Source: CAUZIZ01 sp965222655 (GTDB lineage: Bacteria; Acidobacteriota; UBA6911; RPQK01; JAJDTT01). Taken from it: a stretch of 64,000 nucleotides of DNA. Positions 34,467 to 42,303 of this stretch are shown here, piece after piece. The notes under the pieces were generated by a model. That model saw nothing but the letters and a program-made list of their open reading frames with translations, did not search any database and was not told the origin of the DNA. Position 1 is the first letter of the stretch, and each line of letters begins with the position of its first letter. A program made the translations under genes and the position numbers. The DNA lies in assembly GCA_965222655.1 (NCBI GenBank), contig CBDCUP010000013.1, positions 1 to 64,000 on the forward strand, read 5' to 3'.

Positions 34467-34699
34467 GCGTGTGGGAACCACAGATGGCACCTCATGACAG
34501 CTTCGGTACCACTGGGCCGTGTAGGCAAAATGGGGAGTTACACCCGGCTACAAGCCGTGGTTTTTATTGTTATGCTCGACACACGGGTCCAAGGGCTCTG
34601 CCTCAGCTTTGGTACAGGTAAAACAAGGGCCCCGTTCGTTTACCCGCCGACTCAGTTGCGCGGAGCCGAAGTGGATCAGGTAAGGAGAGGAGACTGGCT
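34467..34699. other. Stretch without a recognised gene
   Basis: About 230 bases between a Tn3-type repeat and the MTHFR C-terminal-domain gene. There is a purine-rich RBS-like stretch (AAGGAGAGGAG) at the right end. Nothing else identified. Confidence 0.3.
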
Positions 34700-35167
34700 T
34701 TGAGGTGGATGCAAAGCTACCCCCACCTGTTGGAAGTGCTCTATACGGCGACGGACCGGTTCCTGCAGCTGTTCCGCTGCTGGTTGAAGCGGGGAGGCTG
34801 GGTGGAACGCCTGCTGATTCAGACTGAGAGATTGACCAAGGGATCCATCTTCGACTGCCGGATGTGCGGCCAGTGCGTGCTTCACAGCACCGGTATGACC
34901 TGTCCCATGACCTGCCCCAAAAACATGCGGAACGGACCCTGTGGCGGCGTGAGACCGGATGGGCACTGTGAAGTGCTGCCTGAGAAAGCATGCGTTTGGG
35001 TTGAAGCCTGGGAGCGCTCTCAAAAAATGCCCGTCTTCGGGTCGGCGATCCATAAGGTACTCCCACCACTTGATCAACGTCACAGTGGAACCTCGGCCTG
35101 GATCAACCACTTTGGCAAGACGGCTGAAGGCCCGCAGGCCTGGCAGGAATCCTCCGGGGATCGATGA
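34700..35167 (+). CDS. Methylenetetrahydrofolate reductase C-terminal-domain protein
   Basis: 155 aa with the Cys-rich signature of the MTHFR_C domain: FDCRMCGQCVLHSTGMTCPM then TCPKNMRNGPCGGVRPDGHC. The regularly spaced cysteines suggest an Fe-S or zinc site. In many bacteria this small protein is encoded just before metF and is thought to assist the reductase. Here the metF start follows with an ATGA overlap. The TTG start at 34700 is placed 8 bases after GGAGAGGAG. An ATG three codons later is the alternative. The protein appears whole, but its partner is broken. Confidence 0.7.
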   Translation: MRWMQSYPHLLEVLYTATDRFLQLFRCWLKRGGWVERLLIQTERLTKGSIFDCRMCGQCVLHSTGMTCPMTCPKNMRNGPCGGVRPDGHCEVLPEKACVWVEAWERSQKMPVFGSAIHKVLPPLDQRHSGTSAWINHFGKTAEGPQAWQESSGDR

Positions 35168-35262
35168 AGGCGGGGTCGCGACTGGAGCGGGTTCTGCGGT
35201 CGGGCCTCGGCGCGGTCACCGCCGAGCTTAACCTTCCCGACAGTGCAGGCCCCCACGGGTAA
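35164..35262 (+). pseudogene. metF: metF N-terminal remnant
   Basis: ATG 35164 overlaps the stop of the previous gene and encodes MKAGSRLERVLRSGLGAVTA then ELNLPDSAGPHG and a stop. LxxxLxxGxxAVTAEL is the typical start of 5,10-methylenetetrahydrofolate reductase. The remaining 250 or so residues are absent, replaced by unrelated sequence leading to the IHF-like gene region. Confidence 0.65.
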
Positions 35263-35329
35263 GCGGCAGCCGGCTCCAGCCGTAGCTTCAGATCGGGGGA
35301 GTGTCGTGGTTTTGGACGAAAGGCGACAG

Positions 35330-35360
35330 AAAAAAGGGCAGGGAAGTAGGCTCCCTGCCC
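35330..35360 (-). terminator. Rho-independent terminator after the IHF/HU gene
   Basis: The stem GGGCAGGGA/TCCCTGCCC (9 bp, loop of 7) is followed on the minus strand by a T run (TTTTTT). It ends the transcript of the 35441-35731 gene. Confidence 0.8.
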
Positions 35361-35440
35361 TTTGCATCATCACTGCTGCCCGTCTCTTCTCAATACCTGG
35401 GAAAGTGGCCCTGGCGTAAAGTAGAGATCCCGCTCGATCG

Positions 35441-35731
35441 TCAGGCCAAAAGGGTACCGCCCAGATTGCTGTCTCGGATTTCTTTTCCCGGTTTAAAACG
35501 GACGGTTTTTCCTGGCGGGATAGGGACCTCGCGCCCCGTTCTGGGGTTTCTCCCCACTCCGCTTTTGCGGGGCTTGATGCTGAAGACGCCGAACCCTCGG
35601 AGTTCGATCCGCTCCCCGTTGTGCATGGCCGCTTTCAGAACTTGAAAAACGGAATCCACAGCCAGCTCCGCCTTTACTTTTGGGATTCCCATCTTCATCG
35701 AGACGCGGGTCACGATGTCCCGCTTGATCAC
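35441..35731 (-). CDS. IHF/HU-family DNA-bending protein
   Basis: 96 aa: MIKRDIVTRVSMKMGIPKVK, then the beta-arm region ERIELRGFGVFSIKPRKSGV and GRNPRTGREVPIPPGKTVRF with KPGKEIRD. The GRNPRTG and P-at-arm-tip features match integration host factor and HU subunits, which sharply bend DNA. It starts at GTG 35731, with AGAGGAG seven bases upstream. It has its own promoter and terminator, so the gene is monocistronic. IHF is a host factor for many transposition and recombination reactions. Whether this copy serves the surrounding elements is not known. Confidence 0.9.
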   Translation of the reverse strand: MIKRDIVTRVSMKMGIPKVKAELAVDSVFQVLKAAMHNGERIELRGFGVFSIKPRKSGVGRNPRTGREVPIPPGKTVRFKPGKEIRDSNLGGTLLA

Positions 35732-35802
35732 CAGGTGGCTCCTCTATATTCAATCGACATTCTGCTCCGAGTTTCTCGGGCCTCCCCGTGATGAGTGATC
35801 AA

Positions 35803-35831
35803 AACCTATCTGCCCTCCCACCTTGTGTCAA
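35803..35831 (-). promoter_or_regulatory. Sigma-70-type promoter of the IHF/HU gene
   Basis: Minus-strand TTGACA (35826-35831) and TAGGTT (35803-35808) are separated by exactly 17 bases, about 70 bases upstream of the GTG start. Confidence 0.6.
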
Positions 35832-35888
35832 CCATTCTCTTGTCCTATTGTCGGCTGCAAAGGGCGCTGCTCCCGCCAGTGGGCGGCG

Positions 35889-35926
35889 CTTAGCGTGGAT
35901 TCCTGTTCCATTGCTACTCGACCCCC
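35889..35926 (-). repeat. Tn3-type terminal repeat, second subtype (right end)
   Basis: On the minus strand GGGGGTCGAGTAGCAATGGA to CACGCTAAG, 38 bases. Its inner side faces the IHF gene and its outer side faces the yhaN-like gene 69 bases away. Confidence 0.8.
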
Positions 35927-35994
35927 AGATGGCGGCTCATGACACGAACTCTGGTTCTGGGCCTACTCGGACCCCAAGTCTTTCGAGCGTCGGA

Positions 35995-38900
35995 TTAAAG
36001 TTCTTTAACGCTCAAACGTTCGCCGATGGCTCCACGTGCTACGTCGACCAAATGGTCGTGATGGGTGAAGTAAATGACCTGGGATTTTGTTGCCAGTTCG
36101 CCAAGCGCCTTGAAGCCCTGGGCGGCGCGATCATCGCTGTATTTGATGAAAAGATCATCGGCGATGAATGGGAGGGGTTGGGCGTGTTGCAACTGCATCT
36201 CAACGGCGGCGAGACGGAGGGACAGGAAGAGCTGATCTTCGGTGCCTTCGCTCAGTCCGTCGAAATCTACATGCTTTCCATCCGGACGGCGGCCCATAAG
36301 CTGCGGCGTGTTGCCGTCGTAATCGATTTGCAGGTTTTGGAACGACCCCAGGGTCAAAGTTGAAAATATCTCGCTGGCCCGTTCCAGTAAGGGACCACGT
36401 TTTTCATCGCGGTAACGTTCAATCGACCACCGCAGCAGGCGCGCGCCCATGTGAACCTTAATAAATCTCTCTGTCACTTCAGCCATTCGTGCCAAGGCCG
36501 CCTGGCGATCGGCTTCAGCCAACGCTGCATCTGCTTGGCCGTGAATCTTGGCCATTTCCATTTTGGCGTCTTTCAGTTGTGATAGGCAGTCGTCGCGGTT
36601 AGTCATTGCCGCATTGCTTTGTGCTTTTCCTTCGTTGAGGCGTACTTCGATGGTAGCCAAGTCTTCATCAGCAGCTTCAGCTTCAAGCTCAACCATGGAC
36701 AGACCATCACCCAGTTCTAGAACGGTGGCAGTCGCATCCTCAATGTCACCGGTCAGTTGGCGAAACCTTTGTGAGCGCTCGATCGCCGTTTCAAGGTCGG
36801 CGATACTGGTGACCTTCGCCAACTCCATGTGAGGGGCGAGTCGGGCTTCTGCTTCGTTCTTCAAGGTTTGTGCTTTCGCATGTTGTTCCGTGTTCTCCTC
36901 AATATCGCTTTTTGCTTTTTCCTGAGTATCTCTCGCCTGTTCAGTCTTGGTTAATTGTTGGTAAAGTGCGGTGCTGATGTCTGCTGCGGGATGTTTGGTC
37001 AAGTCCGGCGCGATGGCTTGCGCCAAGGTCGCTGCGTTGTGTTCGAAGTTGTCGATATCACGTTGCATAGTCTCGATTCGGGATTGCTTCAAATCTCGAT
37101 TTTCTTTCAGCTTCTCCTTCAGCTCGGTCATAAGAGCCAGCGCTGCAATCGCAGTCTGCGGGGCAACCTTATCGGGTAAGCGGGCATCCTTGGTTTTCTC
37201 GGACCACGCCGCGCCCCAATCGTCCAGTCGTTGCTGGGAGTTAGCGGCCTTATCCTTGAGGTCCGTCAGATCTTTATGCCCCCGCTTGAGTTGTTCTGTT
37301 AGCTGATCGCGTCGGGCTTTTGTCGTCTCTGCCTCTGAAACGATGGTTTCAGCCTCATTAATCAGCCTTTGTAGCCCGAACGCCGCGATCTCGTCCTTTT
37401 GACTACCAGTCTGCACGAGGGCCTGGCGAAGGTCTGTCGTTGGCGCCGCTTCCTTGGTTTCTAGGTCGCGAAGGTTTATCCCCTCGTCAGTCAGCTTTTC
37501 TGCTTCTATCAAAGCGCTTCGATAATGGCCTAACCAGGTCTGGATGGGAGAGATCCCCATGTCGCCCAGACCAAGTCTTTTTGTAATCTCTCCCCAGTCG
37601 GTCATCAGTTTCGTGTATTGGTCGTCAATTTCCTTGGCCTTTCCATCCTGAATGTTACGTTTTTGCTTCCGGCTAGCGATTTCGCTGCGGAGATGCTCCA
37701 GTGCCTTTGCTTCTTCTGCGTTCAGGTAGCGACGGTCTGTCAAGTCATCGGTAGAGGCGACGCGAGCTTCGTAATCGTCGCCAGCCACGTCCACGGCTGT
37801 CGCTCCTGATCGTATGGTTGCCCACAATTCGTCTCTGTCCTGGCGCGAGGACACGATGTCCTCGGGCGTTATTGGTTTATGACTTTTCTGGAAACTACTT
37901 TCCCTGAGTTCAAGCGCCTTTAACTCGCCGTCAGTTTCTTCGCGTTGCTCCTTTACACTCCTTTGTTCGGTGACAATGTCGTGCTCTTTATTCTTGAACT
38001 CCTGGACCTCTTCATCACTCGGAACAGCCAACTGGCGCAAATCCGAAATCGGGCCCTTCCAGGGGTGGATTCTGGCGAATTGGACTTCAATCTGGTCATT
38101 AGCACGTTCAATGCGTTTTTTGAGCTCGACTCTAGAGTCTTCGACATTACCGAGAGTGCGCGCTGCAGCCAGCGACGATTTCATGGTCGGCGGTAGCGGA
38201 AGGTTGGGCATGGATTTAAGGTCATCGGATACACCGGCGATGTCGTGTTCTTTTTGTTTTACGTTTTCTGCTGCGCTGATCGCCGCTTGGTCGAGTCCTC
38301 CGTGCGTGTTGGCCAGGGTCTCGATGTCTTTGCGTAACACCGCCGATGGAAGTGCGCTGTCAAGGCTTTCCTCTTCAGTCATGTCCCAACCGAGATCTCT
38401 GACAAGCACTTTGATGTCCTTGCTCAGAGCCAAAGATTCGGCCTCGCGCTTGGCGATATCGAGTGTGTGATTCTTGGTACGACTGTTTTCGTCGCGCAGT
38501 TTATTGATGTCTTCCTTGGCAGCAAGAACAGCATCGTCCACCGAAACGTCATCTCTGTCCTTGATGGCCTTGTCGATCAACGCTTGGTGCTCTAGAAGCA
38601 ACCGGTCAGCATCCTTCATATCTTTCTTGACGGCGTTCAGGTCCTCGGCGGTGTCTTCAGGTAGAACAACAACGTCACCGAGTACGGTGCGGTCGTCGAT
38701 TCTCGATTTACGGGTCTGAAGGTGCGGCGCGACACGGCGGACCCGGTCGAGTCGCGTTCGGGTTTGCTCCAGTTCGCCGTGGTGCTCCTTAGCGGAGGCA
38801 AACGCTACCGAGGCCTTGGTGACCTTCATGTTCGTGTCTTTCCACTCCTTCGTTCGAGCGGTGGCTTCCTTCACGACTTTCTTTGCGTTGTTGAAAGTGT

Positions 38901-39471
38901 CAAGTGCTTTGTAATACTCCTGATCCTTTGAGCGATGACGGCGCCACAGTGCTGCCGCTTCGCGATCCAGACGGTCGAGAAGCTCTCCAAAGACACCAAC
39001 TCCGGCAGACGCCTCGAACAGCATGCGGCCCACGTCGTCTTTGGAACGCAATATGCTTTCTCCGCCCGCCGCCAGTCGAGCATGATCGAGGCAGAATTCC
39101 CGTTCGAACGACATGCGATCCGCATTGCCTGTATATGGAGCCAGTGCGTCATCGGGCAGCAGGCCGTCATCTGGCCTTCGAAGTGGCTGCTTGTTACGTT
39201 TCAGCCGATGGAAATCAAGCTGGGCGTCACCATTTTCCAGCAGAGCACCCAGGCGCATTTCACTTTTGCCGTGCAGGAAGTCAAAACGGGAACGGCCTTC
39301 AATGCCGAAAAGAAGGTCGGAAATGGCGTGGCGAATGGTGGACTTACCTGCCTCGTTCGGGCCGACAATCAGGTGGAAATCTGGTGCTCCCGATCCGTCC
39401 GTACCGGGAAGGTCAATCGAATGATCTGTAAATATGCCGTAACGTATAAGGTCGAGGCGACTAAAGCGCAT
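35995..39471 (-). CDS. yhaN: YhaN-like SMC/Rad50-type ATPase (SbcC-like)
   Basis: 1158-aa ABC-type ATPase with long central coiled coils. The N-terminal lobe has MRFSRLDLIRYGIF and Walker A GPNEAGKST (37-45). The central 200-950 region is rich in Lys/Glu/Ala heptads. The C-terminal lobe has the signature GLSEGTEDQLFLSLRLAAVE, Walker B-like PFIADDLFIKYSDDRA and H-loop YFTHHDHLVDVA. Such proteins pair with a Mre11-type nuclease to process DNA ends. The start is 2 bases after the stop of the phosphoesterase gene, so they form one operon. The 3' end stops 69 bases from a Tn3-type end. Defence against phage or plasmids is possible but inferred. Confidence 0.85.
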   Translation of the reverse strand: MRFSRLDLIRYGIFTDHSIDLPGTDGSGAPDFHLIVGPNEAGKSTIRHAISDLLFGIEGRSRFDFLHGKSEMRLGALLENGDAQLDFHRLKRNKQPLRRPDDGLLPDDALAPYTGNADRMSFEREFCLDHARLAAGGESILRSKDDVGRMLFEASAGVGVFGELLDRLDREAAALWRRHRSKDQEYYKALDTFNNAKKVVKEATARTKEWKDTNMKVTKASVAFASAKEHHGELEQTRTRLDRVRRVAPHLQTRKSRIDDRTVLGDVVVLPEDTAEDLNAVKKDMKDADRLLLEHQALIDKAIKDRDDVSVDDAVLAAKEDINKLRDENSRTKNHTLDIAKREAESLALSKDIKVLVRDLGWDMTEEESLDSALPSAVLRKDIETLANTHGGLDQAAISAAENVKQKEHDIAGVSDDLKSMPNLPLPPTMKSSLAAARTLGNVEDSRVELKKRIERANDQIEVQFARIHPWKGPISDLRQLAVPSDEEVQEFKNKEHDIVTEQRSVKEQREETDGELKALELRESSFQKSHKPITPEDIVSSRQDRDELWATIRSGATAVDVAGDDYEARVASTDDLTDRRYLNAEEAKALEHLRSEIASRKQKRNIQDGKAKEIDDQYTKLMTDWGEITKRLGLGDMGISPIQTWLGHYRSALIEAEKLTDEGINLRDLETKEAAPTTDLRQALVQTGSQKDEIAAFGLQRLINEAETIVSEAETTKARRDQLTEQLKRGHKDLTDLKDKAANSQQRLDDWGAAWSEKTKDARLPDKVAPQTAIAALALMTELKEKLKENRDLKQSRIETMQRDIDNFEHNAATLAQAIAPDLTKHPAADISTALYQQLTKTEQARDTQEKAKSDIEENTEQHAKAQTLKNEAEARLAPHMELAKVTSIADLETAIERSQRFRQLTGDIEDATATVLELGDGLSMVELEAEAADEDLATIEVRLNEGKAQSNAAMTNRDDCLSQLKDAKMEMAKIHGQADAALAEADRQAALARMAEVTERFIKVHMGARLLRWSIERYRDEKRGPLLERASEIFSTLTLGSFQNLQIDYDGNTPQLMGRRPDGKHVDFDGLSEGTEDQLFLSLRLAAVEMQLQHAQPLPFIADDLFIKYSDDRAAQGFKALGELATKSQVIYFTHHDHLVDVARGAIGERLSVKEL

Positions 39472-39473
39472 GA

Positions 39474-40745
39474 TTATCGTGCCCCCCCTTCGCTGACCAA
39501 ATGAGCAATCAGATCCCGAGATACTTTCTCCAGTTGATCTTCAATATTTCCTGTCCTAATTGCGCCGAGTTCAGATACTTCATCGATCAACTCAAGAGGG
39601 GCTTTGGTGACCAATCCCATCAAGTCGTCGATAATGCGTTGCCGAATTTCCGGAGAGCTTCCGGCCTTGGCCAGGATGCTTTGTAAATCTGCTATAGCAT
39701 CGGAGCGGCCCTCAATAGCAGCAGCGTCCAGTTCGGGTGTAGTGCTAAGGATGACCTTTTCGATCCAAAGGGCGTTGTCTCCCAGTGCATTGGCCACGGC
39801 GAGGATTTCTTGGCGCATTTGAGCCTCTAAGCCAAACAGCTCGCCGTGGGCTCGGGATCGTCCCGTGAAAATGACACGCACCGCAAGAGGTCGTCCGTCG
39901 GCATCGTCGCGGAGCAGAATTTCCAGCCTGTCACGCGCTAGGAGCACAACATTTTGCAGGGAATGGGCCTCCCCTGCGTCTATTTCAATTCGATGCCAAC
40001 GAACGGTGTCAACGAACATGCGCTCGATGGTAGGCTTGCCATCTTCCACCGTAACCAACAGCGCCCCGCGCGGCCCGGTCTCACGAATGTGGCGTCCCTG
40101 GAGATTGCCAGGAAACGCGATAAGCGGAACTTCGCTCAGAATTATGTGCTCGTGAACATGGCCCAGAGCCCAGTAATCGTACTCCTTACCGGTGAGGTCC
40201 GACAGTGAACATGGCGCGTATGATGCGTGTTCGGCGTGCCCTTCCACGGCCGTATGCAGGACACCGATATTGAAACAATCAGTCACGGCTGCCGCGTAAT
40301 CGACGGCAAGGTTTTCTTCTGTTTTCGCGTCGCGGAAACTCCGGCCATGCAGGGCGACGCCAATATTTTCCAGTTGATGGGTTTCGGCTTTCCGCGTTGA
40401 AAACACGGTCACATTGTCGGGGAGAGTTAGTTGCTTGGTTAATTCACTCTCCGCATCGTGATTGCCGCGCACGATAAAGACCGGGATGTCCTCCCGCTTC
40501 AAGCGTCCCATTTCACTGACGAAAAACAATCCGGTGTTGAAGTCTTTCCAGCCCCCGTCATAGAGGTCGCCAGCAATCAGCATGAAATCAACGCGTTCGC
40601 TAATTGCCTCATCAATCAGATTGCTAAAGGCCGCCCTGGGCGCGTTGCGCAACAGCTCGACAGGAGCCCCCTCATAGGCGGACAGACCTGAAAGGGGACT
40701 GTCGAGATGAATGTCCGCCGCGTGAACAAATGAAAAAGCAGTCAT
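39474..40745 (-). CDS. yhaO: YhaO-like DNA repair exonuclease (SbcD/Mre11-type phosphoesterase)
   Basis: 423-aa calcineurin-like phosphoesterase. All metal motifs are present: HAADIHLDSPL (DxH), LIAGDLYDGG (GDxxD), IVRGNHDAES (GNHD), GVLHTAVEGH, and WALGHVHEHI (GHxH). The capping and C-terminal regions (residues 260-423) are those of YhaO/SbcD-type nucleases. It is the first gene of the two-gene operon with the YhaN-like ATPase, the same order as sbcD-sbcC. The upstream 80 bases are cut by an IS5 element, so the original promoter may be altered. Confidence 0.85.
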   Translation of the reverse strand: MTAFSFVHAADIHLDSPLSGLSAYEGAPVELLRNAPRAAFSNLIDEAISERVDFMLIAGDLYDGGWKDFNTGLFFVSEMGRLKREDIPVFIVRGNHDAESELTKQLTLPDNVTVFSTRKAETHQLENIGVALHGRSFRDAKTEENLAVDYAAAVTDCFNIGVLHTAVEGHAEHASYAPCSLSDLTGKEYDYWALGHVHEHIILSEVPLIAFPGNLQGRHIRETGPRGALLVTVEDGKPTIERMFVDTVRWHRIEIDAGEAHSLQNVVLLARDRLEILLRDDADGRPLAVRVIFTGRSRAHGELFGLEAQMRQEILAVANALGDNALWIEKVILSTTPELDAAAIEGRSDAIADLQSILAKAGSSPEIRQRIIDDLMGLVTKAPLELIDEVSELGAIRTGNIEDQLEKVSRDLIAHLVSEGGAR

Positions 40746-40827
40746 GTGCCGTATCTCTCTATGGGTGCGTTATCGATACCGTAACCGAACAGGGGGTCGA
40801 GCCAAGGTAGGGCCGAGGACTCTCGAT

Positions 40828-41942
40828 GGCGCTGTTGCATGATTCAACTGCGGCGCGAGTGGGGGCGCTTTTCCAACTTCTCGTTCAGGACACCACAGCG
40901 CAGGATTTCGGCCGACCCAGCTCGGCCATCCGGTTGAGGATGTGACACCCGATCGCAACTTCTCTCCTTTGTGCTTTGCCGTGCCTCGCCTTCAATCCGC
41001 CTCCGAGCACGGACTTGTATCGGAAGAAGCTGTTTTCAACGCGCGCCTGCTGTCGGTCGCCCGACTCCTTCTGCCACTCTCGTCGCCCGACCTGGCGAAT
41101 CCTCTCAAGAGCCGTGTCACGCTGCGCCCATGGGCCGTCCGTTGGCCCCGCCGACACCGGCGGAGCGACGAGGGGGAATCACAATCACGACGTTCTCTGT
41201 ACCGGCCGCGCTGAGTTGATCGTAGACTGACCTGTGGTCGTAGGCTCCGTCTGCGGTGAAACGCCGGATGGGAACCTCGATTGTGTCGAGAAGAGCAGGG
41301 AGTGTGGAGGCGTCGTCCCGGCTGCTCGCTGTGAGTTCGGCCGCCACAATGAACCCCTCGGCATCCACCCCGATGTGCAGCTTCCGCCAATCCCGGCGTT
41401 TCTTTGATGCCTTGTGCTTGTGCGCGTTCCATTCGCCGCAACCCAGAATCTTCAGCCCTGTGGAATCGACGATCAAGTCGATCGGGCCGTCGTGGGATCG
41501 GGTCAGGGGCGGCACCGCAACGATTTGGTTCCGGCGCGAGAGTGTGGTGTGGTCCGGGGCCTTGAGGTTGAGGCCCATCAAGCGGAGCAGCGAGTCCAGG
41601 AACCCCTCGGTCTGGCGGAGCGGCAGGCTGAAGACGACCCGCAGCGTCAACGCGGTCCGGACCGCGAGGTTCGAGTACCGCCGCTGGCCTCCGCGAAGAC
41701 CGTTCTTCGGTGGTACCCACGCGGCAATTGCATCCTCGCTCAGCCAGATCGTGACGTCGCCGCGGCTCCTGAGGCCACGCTCGTACTCCCTCCAGTTCCG
41801 GATTCTGTACTTCTTCTTGTACTGGCGGTTGACTCGGCTCGACTTCGCTGCGACCATGACGTTACCCTCCGATCCCTATGATGGACTGGACCCCACCCCC
41901 GCCGCTAGCGTGCTCGCTTACACCGATTCATGCACCAACGCC
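40828..41942 (-). mobile_element. IS5-family insertion sequence
   Basis: Imperfect ends GGCGCTGTTGCATGATTC (40828) and the complement of GGCGTTGGTGCATGAATC (ending 41942) enclose a frameshifted transposase of the IS5 type. It sits just upstream of the yhaO-like gene and cuts an IS6-type transposase gene on its other side. No clear target duplication. Confidence 0.75.
40885..41857 (-). pseudogene. IS5-family transposase, frameshifted
   Basis: The first frame (41857-41117) has RNWREYERGLRSRGDVTIWL, IDLIVDSTGLKILGCGEWNA (first Asp), WRKLHIGVDAEGFIVAAELT and FTADGAYDHRSVYDQLSAAG (second Asp). After PPRRSAG near 41160 the frame shifts. The remainder in a second frame has RDTALERIRQVGRREWQKES, ENSFFRYKSVLGGGLKARHG (the Glu region) and ILNRMAELGRP to 40885. 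All DDE parts exist but in two frames. Either an inactivating indel or an error. Confidence 0.8.
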
Positions 41943-42183
41943 TGAACTGGGCGGAACCGGTCTGCATCAAGCTGGCCGCTGGCTGAACAATCGTGCGGAA
42001 AATTCACACCTGCCGTTCCGGCGACGAGAACACGCGATGCTCCGTTTCAGGCAGATGCGAAGCCTCCAGAAATTTGCCGCCGCCCATTCTTCCGTCTACA
42101 ACCACTTCAACCTGCGGCGATCCCTCTGCTCACGGGACAATTTCAAGCTCAACCGCGCCTCTGCACTTGCCAAGTGGCGTTAA
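41943..42183 (+). pseudogene. IS6-family transposase C-terminal fragment
   Basis: The frame LAGRWLNNRAENSHLPFRRR (reading GRWLNNRAENSHLPFRRRE) continues with RFRQMRSLQKFAAAHSSVYN and HFNLRRSLCSRDNFKLNRAS to a TAA at 42183. This is the C-terminal third of an IS6 transposase. The 5' part has been displaced by the IS5 element. It is a different IS6 member from the one at 6236. Confidence 0.75.
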
Positions 42184-42303
42184 CTCGGGCGGCCTAATTC
42201 ACTGTCCTCGGTGGAATAACTCAGACCTGCGATTTTACTCTGACAGTGCCTTGCAGCAATTTGGACAGTACCCTGAGCAGGCACTTCAGGCGGGCCTCCC
42301 CTC

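Noticed and set aside
34395..34703. 102-codon plus-strand frame across a Tn3-type repeat
   Set aside because: The frame starts inside repeat-flanking sequence and has no coherent family signal.
40794..40827. GGGGGTCGAG before the IS5 element, like the outer end of a Tn3-type repeat
   Set aside because: Similarity ends after about ten bases and the core is missing; could be a truncated end but cannot be supported.
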